Assembly: GCF_900112105.1 (NCBI RefSeq)
Contig: NZ_FOKV01000001.1
Location: 248,001-312,000, forward strand
DNA: 64,000 bases
Direction of reading: 5' to 3'
Source of the DNA: Zunongwangia mangrovi
GTDB taxonomy: Bacteria > Bacteroidota > Bacteroidia > Flavobacteriales > Flavobacteriaceae
Part shown: one piece after another, positions 34,759 to 43,472 of the stretch
Layout of the letters: the number at the start of each line of letters is the position of its first letter
Numbering within the stretch: the stretch's first letter is position 1
Translations under genes and position numbers: made by a program
The notes under the pieces: model-generated
Told to the model about the DNA's origin: nothing
Database searches by the model: none
What the model saw: the letters and a program-made list of their open reading frames with translations, nothing else

Positions 34759-35029
34759 AACAGCTAACCACAAATCGACCCGTTGCGTACATGGCAACGG
34801 CGGTAATTGCTCACAATGCAGTAGTATAAAAATGGTCGCTTATGATCACAATGATCAAAAAACGGTGTGGTATTCGTATTTCAAAGAAGATCAAAAATAT
34901 AAAAGTAATCAGGACAAGATCTTTCACGCTATGGCCAACCGTTTTGCAAAAAAAGTAGGAGAAATCAACGTAAAAAAGATCATGTTTTTCGAGAATAAAG
35001 AAAGAGGTCGAATGCTTGTTGAAACCTAA
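34748..35029 (+). CDS. 93-aa protein with two Cys/His pairs
   Basis: Small protein overlapping the previous gene by 11 bp. The N-terminal region has CVHGNGGNCSQCSS, a possible small zinc-binding knuckle, followed by alpha/beta sequence with FFENKERGRMLVET. The split palindrome CCGTTGC-N7-GCAACGG lies in its start region (34780-34800). Function unknown. Confidence 0.55.
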   Translation: MMLKTANHKSTRCVHGNGGNCSQCSSIKMVAYDHNDQKTVWYSYFKEDQKYKSNQDKIFHAMANRFAKKVGEINVKKIMFFENKERGRMLVET

Positions 35030-35040
35030 AATAAGAGAGC

Positions 35041-35424
35041 ATGTGTAGATATCAAATAAAAATAAGTAAAGTGCTTCAAAAAGATCTAATACTTTTTAAA
35101 ATGGCGTTGAACAACTATGTAAGTTTTCAACACGCACTTATAGACATGCTGCCCAATAACGCAGATAATTATAAAATGCGAATAGGCGTAGCAGTAGAAC
35201 TTTACTATGATTTCCATAGCAGGACAGAGAAACAAAAACCGGCAAACCATAGTTTAATAGACCTTCCATTGCATAAGGCAATTGTTTTAAAAGAAGCCTT
35301 GCAAGATCAGGTAAGTCAAAAAACCACTGAAATATGGGAACGCAGCCGTTGCAACGGCTATGTTACGGTGATCGATCAGGCCTTACCTACAGCATTACAA
35401 ATTAAAGCAGCAGCAGTATCATGA
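35041..35424 (+). CDS. 127-aa early-region protein of unknown function
   Basis: Helical soluble protein (MCRYQIKISKVLQKDLILFKMALNN at its start region, HKAIVLKEALQDQVSQ later). It starts 11 bp after the previous stop. The palindrome at 35346-35357 is inside and reads Ser-Arg-Cys-Asn-Gly. No family recognised. Confidence 0.6.
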   Translation: MCRYQIKISKVLQKDLILFKMALNNYVSFQHALIDMLPNNADNYKMRIGVAVELYYDFHSRTEKQKPANHSLIDLPLHKAIVLKEALQDQVSQKTTEIWERSRCNGYVTVIDQALPTALQIKAAAVS

Positions 35425-35521
35425 AAAACTTTAACCAGGAACGGCGTTTACCACCGTAATACAGTGTGTCCTTTCGAATTTATTTTACGATCAGCCAACT
35501 TGTAACCTAAATTCAAAAGAT

Positions 35522-35770
35522 ATGCAACACCAAAGCACCTTACAAGCTATCCCTAAAAAGCTAAAGAAACAGGAAATTTACAGATTATACGGTTGGATGA
35601 GTACCGCCAAGCTTCGAAAAATCATCCACTGGATCCAAAAGGAAGTTCCCTACAATTGCCCGGGCATCACTGAAGAAGAAGCAAAAAGAATGCATTCGCT
35701 GAATGCAAAACAAGTAGAAAAATTATTTGAAGAACTAGGAGCACCGGAAGGTTACAGGGAACCCCTGTAA
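35522..35770 (+). CDS. 82-aa small helical protein
   Basis: Basic N terminus (IPKKLKKQEIYRLYGWMSTAKLRKIIHWI) followed by an acidic helical half (TEEEAKRMHSLNAKQVEKLFEELG). The first part resembles a helix-turn-helix-like unit seen in small excisionase- or replication-associated phage proteins, but no family is assigned. It is the last gene of the early run. Confidence 0.55.
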   Translation: MQHQSTLQAIPKKLKKQEIYRLYGWMSTAKLRKIIHWIQKEVPYNCPGITEEEAKRMHSLNAKQVEKLFEELGAPEGYREPL

Positions 35771-35910
35771 TAATTATATTAATGACGACTATTTTTCCTA
35801 CACGAAAAAAGAACAGTAAAGGGGAAAAACACCCTATTTTATCGATTAAATACATTTTTATGAAAATTTTACATACATTAACACATACTTAACCTAAAAT
35901 AAATTAAACC

Positions 35911-36972
35911 ATGAAAATTTTTAACAAGTTTTTTGTATTACCTCTATTACTCTTAGGTTTTTCCTGCACAACCGATAGTATCGACGAGGTTCCTTCTGAA
36001 GAAAATCTCTCCATTGAAGAACAACAAGTAACAACTTTAGAAGTAATTCTCGCAAGAGGTTATGAAAAGTCAGAAATCGAAGATTTCGGAGATTATTACC
36101 TTGTGCAAGGAGACATATTATTTTCAAAAGAAAAATCATATGCTCTAAACTCAAATAGACAAAGGCATACACCGTATATCACAGACCGAACGTTTATTTC
36201 AGTCTATTTGCACCCTAGCATGTCCTCCACGTGGCGCAACGCATCCAGACAAGCTATTACGAGATGGAATAACTTAGAAACTAATTTTCATTTTGTTGAA
36301 ATAACTAACTCATCGGCTGATATCCAAATTATGTATGATTCATCGGCTGGGCAAACTTTAAATGCTAATGAATTTGGAGCTGCACTACCCCCAACGTCTA
36401 ATTTAATGCCTGGTAATTTAATACTTATAAATCCTGATTTTAATGCATGCTCTGGTGGAATCACAGAAACCTTAAGAATAGCAAACGTTCAGCATGAACT
36501 AGGTCATACAATCGGATTAGCCCACACTAATGATTCCTCTGAAAGCTATATTCCTAATACTCCATATAGTGATAGCAATTCAATCATGCAAGGTGGTTAT
36601 GCATGTTCTTTATCTGATTTTTCTACAGGAGATATTGATGCTATACAAATACTTTTCCCTCCAATATTCTGGGCAACTGTTAATGGGCCTAGCCATGGTT
36701 ATCCAGACCAAAACTATACTTGGACTGGTTTAGCTTATGGAGACCTTGGCGAACCACCTTACACATATCACTGGTATAGAAGCATTGATGAAGGAGAAAC
36801 ATACACAATGACATGGGGATCTACCCAATCGGTATACAGTTATATTCCTGAAGGAATGGAAGTTTTACGATTATATTTGGTGGTAACAGACTCTGAAGGT
36901 AATATCGCTAAAAAAAGATTTCAAACAATTAATATGGATTTTGGCGGTGGAGGCCCAAAACCAGGGATGTAA
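35911..36972 (+). CDS. Secreted zinc metalloprotease lipoprotein (M57/M10-like)
   Basis: 353-aa lipoprotein. The signal peptide ends in a lipobox (LLLGFSC, Cys at ~19) with an acidic linker after it. The catalytic domain has HELGHTIGLAH, the metzincin zinc motif HExxHxxGxxH, followed by the Met-turn SIMQGGYAC near residue 228. Residues ~255-345 form an immunoglobulin-like domain. The protein would sit on the cell surface of a lysogen. It has its own terminator and is likely a lysogenic-conversion (moron) gene. Confidence 0.85.
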   Translation: MKIFNKFFVLPLLLLGFSCTTDSIDEVPSEENLSIEEQQVTTLEVILARGYEKSEIEDFGDYYLVQGDILFSKEKSYALNSNRQRHTPYITDRTFISVYLHPSMSSTWRNASRQAITRWNNLETNFHFVEITNSSADIQIMYDSSAGQTLNANEFGAALPPTSNLMPGNLILINPDFNACSGGITETLRIANVQHELGHTIGLAHTNDSSESYIPNTPYSDSNSIMQGGYACSLSDFSTGDIDAIQILFPPIFWATVNGPSHGYPDQNYTWTGLAYGDLGEPPYTYHWYRSIDEGETYTMTWGSTQSVYSYIPEGMEVLRLYLVVTDSEGNIAKKRFQTINMDFGGGGPKPGM

Positions 36973-36983
36973 AGAATAGATAT

Positions 36984-37012
36984 AGAAAAGCCGTCATAAG
37001 ACGGCTTTTCTG
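36984..37012 (+). terminator. Terminator of metalloprotease gene
   Basis: Stem AGAAAAGCCGTC / GACGGCTTTTCT with loop ATAA begins 12 bp past the stop codon; only a short T-rich tail follows. Confidence 0.85.
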
Positions 37013-37180
37013 ATTTTAAATATACTTAATTCTCTGGGAGAAAGGACTCAAGTGACTTTTATCTAAAACTCCTCAATTATTTAAACTTAAATATCGCGAT
37101 AAATTCTTAATGATTTATTCGAATAAAAGCATAATCATAATCGTTTATTAGCCGTTGCAACGGTGATTAAATCTAAGCTT

Positions 37181-37669
37181 ATGAAATTTTCAGAAGAAAA
37201 TATAATCAACTCACCTAACGGCCAATATATAGCTACACAAATATCAAAAGATAACAAAAATACTTTCTATTTAGGCACTTCTAGATTAATTTCAGTAAAT
37301 AAAAAAGACGTTTTTAATACTAAATATGGCATCGCTACACTTATTACAAACATTGCAAACAGATCTGAAGTTCAAATTTTAAAAATCGGACCTACATCGA
37401 ATCTAAACAAATGGCTTTCATTTTACCAAAAAGAAATACATGATTTCCAATTATTAAAAAGTGGAATGTAAAAAACCCATTACCCTTAGAGGATACTATT
37501 ATAGATTATTTCGCTAAATCTAACTACGATTCATTTGGGCGTGAATGGTTCTGGGGGTAATAAGGACTTTAAATTACGACTAATTAATCAAACTGAATGG
37601 TTTATAGAAAACAGCTATGAACCTACGAATGCATTTCGATCGCACTACAATTACCTTTTTAAAATCTAA
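37181..37669 (+). pseudogene. Frameshifted gene remnant after a palindrome copy
   Basis: A 96-aa frame (37181-37471, MKFSEENIINSPNG...) is followed without a gap by coding-like sequence in other frames. Shifting once in the A5 run (37456-37460) and once in the G5 run (37553-37557) gives a continuous protein that goes on through KWNVKNPLPLEDTIIDYF, SFGREWFWGNKDFKL and WFIENSYEPTNAFRSHYNYL to a stop at 37669. Either the gene is broken or these are homopolymer sequencing errors. The intact product would have about 160 residues; no family recognised. Confidence 0.55.
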
Positions 37670-37693
37670 CGCAATATCTCTAACGGATTTCAT

Positions 37694-37733
37694 AAAAAAA
37701 GCCCGTATTGCGTGACAATACGGGCTTTTATTT
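37694..37733. terminator. Bidirectional terminator
   Basis: Strong stem AAAAGCCCGTATTG / CAATACGGGCTTTT with a short loop and T-run, just after the frameshifted gene. Confidence 0.85.
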
Positions 37734-37927
37734 AATTCTAATAAAGGCTTAAAAACCTCCTAAATCTTTTTTACTACTTAAATTCTTCTCAATTTTGCTC
37801 ATAATAGGTCTAGTTTTAATCTATTCTCGTATTTAAAGATAAGAACATTTTTATCTTTATCTTATAAATTCATGTTATTTAACAACGTACTTGTCATTTT
37901 AATATTGCGCTAATATAAAAATAATTA
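37734..37927. other. AT-rich non-coding gap
   Basis: AT-rich DNA between the terminator and the DUF4760-like gene; I see no gene or clear structure in it. Confidence 0.5.
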
Positions 37928-38590
37928 TTAATTAGGCTCGCCCCAATCCCTACATAACTTAACAAAATCTTCCCAGCATTTTTCGTGCCCTTTCTCACTT
38001 TGAGCATCTTTTATGTAACTGTGTAATGTAATATAAATATTGTAGAACATCGAATGCATAGCGTCTTTTATAATATCCTCATCAATAAATTCCTTCTTTA
38101 TTTGAATAGCAATATTTTCGAATGAGTTTAAAAGTAAATGCAACCTTGAATGATCCTTTGGGTTTTTTGAAAGATGCTCCTTAAAAGGTTCTACATTTGA
38201 ATTCTTTATTAAATTCGGAACTTCTCGTTTTAATTCGCGATAAGCCCTTAGTGATTCTACCATCTCAGGTTTATAGAACTGAGAAATTATCAAATAACTC
38301 CTTTCACACTTCTTATTATAAAGATTTTTTTCATTGAAAGCTTTGGTCTCTTCCATTTGCTCTTGCTTGAACTTCTTATCTCTTTCGCCATTAATTGTAT
38401 GCAATATAAAAGTTAAGATAGCAACAGATCCTGTAGCAAAAAACATAACATCTCTAAAGTTAAAGTCATCTAAGATCCATAAGAAAAGAACTAAACCTAT
38501 AATTAGAGGTATGCAAAGAGTAAGAAAAACTCCACTAAGAATAAAATTTACTTGTTTATCTTTTAACATTTTACGGAAAAATTTCATCAA
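37928..38590 (-). CDS. Membrane-anchored DUF4760-like protein
   Basis: 220-aa protein with two N-terminal membrane segments (residues ~14-40 and 46-66) and a long helical cytoplasmic domain: RAYRELKREVPNL, then LLNSFENIAIQIKKEFIDEDIIKD, the pattern typical of DUF4760. Such proteins are frequent singletons in genomic islands; function unknown. It opens the second cargo block and is transcribed against the phage core genes. Confidence 0.6.
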   Translation of the reverse strand: MMKFFRKMLKDKQVNFILSGVFLTLCIPLIIGLVLFLWILDDFNFRDVMFFATGSVAILTFILHTINGERDKKFKQEQMEETKAFNEKNLYNKKCERSYLIISQFYKPEMVESLRAYRELKREVPNLIKNSNVEPFKEHLSKNPKDHSRLHLLLNSFENIAIQIKKEFIDEDIIKDAMHSMFYNIYITLHSYIKDAQSEKGHEKCWEDFVKLCRDWGEPN

Positions 38591-38793
38591 ATATATAAAA
38601 ATATATAATTAACGCTTGTCTCTAAAAAATTAGTAATAAACATTGATTTACGTTTATGATATAGAACCTGAGAACAACATCCACACTTAATCCGACTTAT
38701 TTGTATTTTAACGACATAATAAGTATATTTTAGCAAAAAAAGTCACCTATTTCGATTAAAAACAGGTATTTTTACAAACTAATTCTTTAAAAA

Positions 38794-38976
38794 ATGTCTA
38801 AAGAAAATAAATTCGAATCTCAAAACACGGTATTGGTAAGAGCTATAGGCCTTCTTACGGGTAAAGTCATATTCGAAAGCAATGATGCTCTAAAAGTAAT
38901 TGAGCAAGCTGAAAAATCAGGAGAGGAGTTTATTTTAGATTTTGAAACTAATCCAGATTATCAATTCATATTTTGA
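38794..38976 (+). CDS. 60-aa protein coupled to the aspartyl protease
   Basis: Small acidic protein (MSKENKFESQNTVLVRA...). The stop (TGA) overlaps the TTG start of the next gene, so the two form a coupled pair. It may be a chaperone, inhibitor or partner of the protease; no family recognised. Confidence 0.6.
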   Translation: MSKENKFESQNTVLVRAIGLLTGKVIFESNDALKVIEQAEKSGEEFILDFETNPDYQFIF

Positions 38977-39398
38977 GTAGATCTTCGTATCCGTTAACAA
39001 TTGATAATAAGAATCAATTAAAACCAAAATTACCATTAAAGTTAACTAATCCTGAAAATGGAAAGTGTATATCCGTATTAGCTTTAGTTGATAGCGGAGC
39101 TGAAAAATGTACTTTTCCTATGATGATAGCAATTAATCTTGGAATCCCCTTAAACAAATCAACTGAATCAAAGACAAGAACAGCAGGTATTTCTGGACAG
39201 GGCTTGGAAACATATTCATTTAAAATCAAAATTGATATTCTCAACATGCAAAGAAATTCGATTGTGAAAACTATGAATTTAGAAGTCTCTTTTATTAAAA
39301 ATAATTCAATTCCCCCATTAGTTGGCACAGCTGATTTTCTCGAGAATTTTAATCTTATGATCAACTATCCACAAAAAAGTTTAACTTTAGAATGGTAG
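38973..39398 (+). CDS. Retropepsin-like aspartyl protease
   Basis: 141-aa single-domain aspartic protease of retropepsin type. The catalytic signature VLALVDSGAEKCTFP is near residues 28-43, the flap-like segment is TAGISGQGLETYS, and the C-terminal strand LVGTADFLENFNLMINYPQKS matches the second conserved region. It would act as a homodimer. The start is TTG at 38973 overlapping the preceding TGA; no upstream ATG exists. The pair with the 60-aa protein is typical of small toxin-like or defence cassettes (inference). Confidence 0.78.
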   Translation: MSRSSYPLTIDNKNQLKPKLPLKLTNPENGKCISVLALVDSGAEKCTFPMMIAINLGIPLNKSTESKTRTAGISGQGLETYSFKIKIDILNMQRNSIVKTMNLEVSFIKNNSIPPLVGTADFLENFNLMINYPQKSLTLEW

Positions 39399-39444
39399 AT
39401 TTCACTAGAAATTAAAAAATTCTGCACTAAAACTATCTGATAAA

Positions 39445-39475
39445 AAAACCGTTAAGAATTTTAACGGTTTTCTAA
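39445..39475. terminator. Terminator after the protease pair
   Basis: Stem AAAACCGTTAA / TTAACGGTTTT with a short loop and T-rich tail, 47 bp after the protease stop. Confidence 0.75.
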
Positions 39476-39612
39476 TTTAGATGTAATGAAACGCGTTCAA
39501 ATTCTTCAAAATTTGACGAAATTCTTTATTCTACGATCGCCTAGTACAATTTTCGGTTAAATAATTCTTAATTCCAATAATTTAGATTAAATTCTATTCT
39601 ATCAATTAACTT

Positions 39613-40101
39613 TTACCTTACAAAGTTTATCTTTTGATTAGAATCAATAAGTCTCAAAATACCTAAATCTTGCCTAAGACTATTTCTAAACCCGGTACGT
39701 TTTAGCCAAATTTTATCTAATTGTTGATCATTATATTTTGTCCCTAACGCTAGCTCAGCTTTCGAAGCTTCTATTAATTCATAAAAGCAATTCAATGAGT
39801 TATCGGAGAGAATTAGGTTTACTTCACCTGTCTTCCAATCTCGTAAACCATTAATTAGAGTTTTATAAATACCAGGTAAATCATCTTCATCACGGATTCG
39901 TTTACCAAGCAAGTCTGTTAATTCGAATGCTCTGCCGTAATATTTAAGCCTTAATTCATTAAGTTTTTCGCCATATCTAGCAGATATTTCTCTTTCCAGA
40001 TTTAACTTATCATTTCTACTTTTTCTAACAGCCAAATAATACGTAATTGAAGAACTAAATATACTTGCTGAAATAGAAATAATCATATCTAAACTATCCA
40101 T
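39613..40101 (-). CDS. 162-aa protein with N-terminal membrane segment
   Basis: Residues ~4-25 form a membrane segment (MIISISASIFSSSITYYLAV), followed by a basic helix (RKSRNDKLNLEREISARYGEKLNELRLKYYGRAFEL) and a helical domain. It looks like a membrane-tethered coiled-coil protein; unrecognised. It lies 14 bp downstream of the 260-aa gene and is likely co-transcribed with it. Confidence 0.6.
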   Translation of the reverse strand: MDSLDMIISISASIFSSSITYYLAVRKSRNDKLNLEREISARYGEKLNELRLKYYGRAFELTDLLGKRIRDEDDLPGIYKTLINGLRDWKTGEVNLILSDNSLNCFYELIEASKAELALGTKYNDQQLDKIWLKRTGFRNSLRQDLGILRLIDSNQKINFVR

Positions 40102-40115
40102 CTTAAAATCTAATA

Positions 40116-40898
40116 CTAATGAAATTTAATCTCAAAAACCATGTAATTAGTTTTTAGATGATTGTCGTTTTCTTCGGCTCCCAAATGTAAATGTTTCCCC
40201 TTATAGAAAACATTAGAATAATCATCCTCCCAATATTTTGTAGACTTCCCTTTTGTATCTGAGGTAGAAATTAAAATATAAGTCCCCTCTTTTAAAGCTG
40301 CAGAGCCACCCCCTTGAGGAAAATCAGAATGTAAACTTATATCATCCTCATCCCAAATCGGATCATCTTTTACGACCATTTCTGCAATACCGTCATAAAT
40401 CTCTGTTCCTAGCTTAATATAGTCAAGCGCTCCACCTAGATTCAAATATTCCCCAATACTAGTATTTTGAATCATTCCAGTTACCTTTGATATATCAAAC
40501 TTTTCATCAATCTCATCAAGCTTAACTTTCAAGAATAGTTCTTCTCCGTAATTAACATTCTTAAAGATTTTTCTATGTAGGAACCCTCCAGGAGAAGTTC
40601 CATCTTTCACCCTAAAGTCTCTTACAAATGAAGCTTCATTTAAATCAGCATTATTATCATTAGATGGATAATATTTAACATTAAACTTTAAAATCGCCTC
40701 ATTCATCTTAGACCAATCGGGCAAATCATGACAATAAAAAGCTGTTAAGTTTATATCACATAATTTATTTCTAATAGAATCACCATCACCCCCCAAATAT
40801 TCTGCTAATTTGACCGAATAAAATATGTTAGGATTTTGAATATTAGCTCCGTTAAGATCTACGAATAAAAGTTGAGTATTTTCCAATTGTCTTGCCAT
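40116..40898 (-). CDS. Uncharacterised 260-aa beta-rich protein
   Basis: Soluble mixed alpha/beta protein starting MARQLENTQLLFVDLNGANI at 40898; a longer frame to 40934 is less likely. C-terminal part is beta-rich with many Asp/Gly turns (EGTYILISTSDTKG, GKHLHLGAEENDNHLKTNYMVFEIKF). I do not recognise the family. With the 162-aa membrane-tethered protein it forms a two-gene leftward unit, transcribed against the adjacent phage core genes. Confidence 0.6.
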   Translation of the reverse strand: MARQLENTQLLFVDLNGANIQNPNIFYSVKLAEYLGGDGDSIRNKLCDINLTAFYCHDLPDWSKMNEAILKFNVKYYPSNDNNADLNEASFVRDFRVKDGTSPGGFLHRKIFKNVNYGEELFLKVKLDEIDEKFDISKVTGMIQNTSIGEYLNLGGALDYIKLGTEIYDGIAEMVVKDDPIWDEDDISLHSDFPQGGGSAALKEGTYILISTSDTKGKSTKYWEDDYSNVFYKGKHLHLGAEENDNHLKTNYMVFEIKFH

Positions 40899-41157
40899 AA
40901 TAATTTTATTTGATTGATAATCAGAAATATACAATTAAACCGAATTAAATACTATACCCAATGTCAGGTATTTTCTTAATTACAGGAAACATAATATCTC
41001 CCTCTTTATTGGAATAATTTAAAATGCGTTTAAATTATTCAAAATTCTATTTTATAGCAGAAAGTTAGATCGAATTCGATGCAGTTCGACTATATCCTTC
41101 AGCTCCAAGATTTCCCTTCCCCATCTTGCAGGCCTAAACAAGTAAGAAAAAGCTTCA

Positions 41158-42777
41158 ATGGCTGTAACGCAGGAACAAAACGCATCACTTAAGCGCAATC
41201 TGAAACCAGGAAAACAGTACGAGAAATTGATCCCGGCGGTAAGTTGTGCCTCTACAGATCTTGGGCAAGGTGATACCTTCCATACTGTAGATGAAATGCG
41301 AGATTGGATTATTAAGTATGCCTGGCAAACAAAAGAACTTGCCGCCCTGCTTTACAGTCAAGATTTAAGGTTATTGGCACATAATATTTATAAATTTTCT
41401 TACGATCACATTCAATATAACGCAGACGGCGCATTGCAACAAATTTCTTCTCCTGCATGCACCTGGCATAAAAGAAAAGAAGGTGTAGACTGTAAAAGCT
41501 TTTCGGTTTTCGCAAGCTCCATTCTCTCAAATCTAGGCATCAAACACGCCATTCGCCAGGTACGTCAACCATATTTCAATCCTGAACACTGGACACATGT
41601 ATATGTTGTGATCTATCAAGACCAAAACCCGGAAAGCTATTCTAAAAATGCACCAACGTTCGTAATTGATGCAACAAGGCATCACAATCAAGAAGTTAAT
41701 TATTTAGAAAAACATGATCTTATGATGCTACAGCACGTTGGTCTTAATGCACCTTCTAATGTGTTAAGTGCAGAAAAGCAGAACATTATTGATAATTTCA
41801 ATAAGTTTTGCCTTTTCCTATTAGAAAATAATGTTCCCGTTGCAACGGTAAATGCCATTCGCAGCGAAGTGAATAAATATACCTCGCAAGGTGTAGATCC
41901 TCAGTTTGCTATTATTGATAACGGTATTAGCATTCAAGGCAAAGAATTTACATTCACCTTAGTCTCAGACCCGGAATATCAAAGAGGTTTAGGGATAGTT
42001 GTTACCGGCACTGCTGCTGTAGCTGCTGGTAAAGCCTTAATGAATATGTTACCACAGGATTTCTTCGGAAATACCTTTGGTGCCATTTTCGCAAATGGTT
42101 TCGACCTTTCCTGCTGGAATGCCAGTTACTCCGAAAGTAAAGCACAATCTGCATTACAAACCGATATTCCTTTCTTTATCAATGATCACGCTGGTCTTGA
42201 TAAGGCCGTTAACACCACAACGGTTAACAAGTTTATGAATGCCATAGATGCATACATAGCAGATTCAAAAAACGGACAAGCCTCAAAATACGCAAGCTGT
42301 ACTCGTAAAGGCTATGCAGCACGACAAAAAGGAGCTGAAGAAGCTAAACAGCGTGTACTACAAACTTTGGAAAGTTCAGGTTTAACCTTAGTTCCCACCG
42401 GGAAAAAAGAGGGTTTTCTGCAAACAGAAAAACCGATGCCCAGTATTGGCAAACCTTATACATGGGGAGCTGAGTTTGGTAGCAAATACGCTTATCAATA
42501 TGATAGTTACCGTGTAGAAGGCGGAAACCAATCATCAACACCAAATTATGATGATGTAGTAACTACAGATCAGGATTTGAATATGGGAGGCAATACCAAT
42601 CCTGGAAGCAATTATCAAAACGGCGGAAACAACCAGGTTCCTATTGGTAACACCAATCAGGGAGCTAGTCAGGCCGGTATGGGATGGCTCGCACCAGTAG
42701 CCATTGCAGCTATTTCTATCCCAATGGTAATGAAGCAAATGAAACAGGGAAACGCAACTACTAAAACTAAAAAGTAA
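41158..42777 (+). CDS. Virion-module protein with transglutaminase-like (cysteine protease) domain
   Basis: 539-aa protein. Residues ~50-180 form a transglutaminase-like fold with a complete triad: Cys112 (GVDCKSFSVF), His147 (HWTHVYVV) and Asp171 (FVIDATRHHN). It may process capsid proteins or cut peptide cross-links in the cell wall. A central helical region follows, then a Gly/Asn/Gln-rich linker and a C-terminal membrane segment (GWLAPVAIAAISIPMVM, ~507-523) with a basic tail. It is the first gene of the late rightward module and is coupled to the next gene (TAATG overlap). One palindrome copy lies inside (41837). Confidence 0.75.
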   Translation: MAVTQEQNASLKRNLKPGKQYEKLIPAVSCASTDLGQGDTFHTVDEMRDWIIKYAWQTKELAALLYSQDLRLLAHNIYKFSYDHIQYNADGALQQISSPACTWHKRKEGVDCKSFSVFASSILSNLGIKHAIRQVRQPYFNPEHWTHVYVVIYQDQNPESYSKNAPTFVIDATRHHNQEVNYLEKHDLMMLQHVGLNAPSNVLSAEKQNIIDNFNKFCLFLLENNVPVATVNAIRSEVNKYTSQGVDPQFAIIDNGISIQGKEFTFTLVSDPEYQRGLGIVVTGTAAVAAGKALMNMLPQDFFGNTFGAIFANGFDLSCWNASYSESKAQSALQTDIPFFINDHAGLDKAVNTTTVNKFMNAIDAYIADSKNGQASKYASCTRKGYAARQKGAEEAKQRVLQTLESSGLTLVPTGKKEGFLQTEKPMPSIGKPYTWGAEFGSKYAYQYDSYRVEGGNQSSTPNYDDVVTTDQDLNMGGNTNPGSNYQNGGNNQVPIGNTNQGASQAGMGWLAPVAIAAISIPMVMKQMKQGNATTKTKK

Positions 42778-43418
42778 TGCAGCTGGGTATCATCACATCA
42801 TTAATCCGTTCTATCAATTTGGACAGCTCGAAAACTACTTTTCAGAATAGCTTGGCACAGCTACTATTAGTTGTGCAATGCAATGAAGAAGCAAATTTGG
42901 ACAGCCATGTGCATAATGATGTAGAACAATGGTTTAATGATACCTTCAAAGCCTTTTTTGAGAGCCGTTGCAACGCCGTTGCAACGGTAGAAGATACCAA
43001 TAAGCTTATTCGAGATCTAGCCGTTGCAACGGCTTATTACCGTGCCAAAAGTAATGAATCCATTATCAGCAGTATTGGCGATGTAGAGCTTGCTAAAACT
43101 GAAGTGCTTACACAGGTAATAACCGCCATAGAAAATACGCTTAAGGCCATTCTAACAGATCCAGCTTTTCAGGTAAAAAGAACCTTGGCCAGTGAAACAG
43201 GAGTAGAAAAGTTAGAAAACTACAAGTGGCCGGGTGATGAAACTTTGGTAGCACATGCCTGGTATTATGATAAAGCCGTTGCAACGGCGGCAGAAACTCC
43301 GATAAATGATTCTTCGGTAGTCCCAAAAAACCCTCCACCTGCTGAGAAAAGCTGGTTGGATAAACATTTCAAAAAGATAGCACTAGCCGGAATGGTCGTG
43401 AATCTTTTAAAAAAGTAA
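42777..43418 (+). CDS. 213-aa late-module protein with C-terminal hydrophobic segment
   Basis: Helical protein of unknown family, translationally coupled to the transglutaminase-like gene (start overlaps its stop). The C terminus (LDKHFKKIALAGMVVNLLKK) is a short amphipathic or membrane-peripheral helix. The gene is unusually dense in the dispersed palindrome: three full copies (42975, 43021, 43276) and one 11-bp partial (42964), so within 325 bp the coding sequence has absorbed four Ala-Val-Ala-Thr or Arg-Cys-Asn strings. Confidence 0.65.
   Translation: MQLGIITSLIRSINLDSSKTTFQNSLAQLLLVVQCNEEANLDSHVHNDVEQWFNDTFKAFFESRCNAVATVEDTNKLIRDLAVATAYYRAKSNESIISSIGDVELAKTEVLTQVITAIENTLKAILTDPAFQVKRTLASETGVEKLENYKWPGDETLVAHAWYYDKAVATAAETPINDSSVVPKNPPPAEKSWLDKHFKKIALAGMVVNLLKK
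42964..42986. repeat. Tandem overlapping palindrome copies
   Basis: An 11-bp partial copy (CCGTTGCAACG) runs straight into a full copy (CCGTTGCAACGG). The first is read Arg-Cys-Asn, the second Ala-Val-Ala-Thr, in one continuous frame. Confidence 0.9.
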
Positions 43419-43472
43419 TCACATAGCATCAACGTCATAAATAAGTAATCAAAATTTAAATCCATTGTAAAA

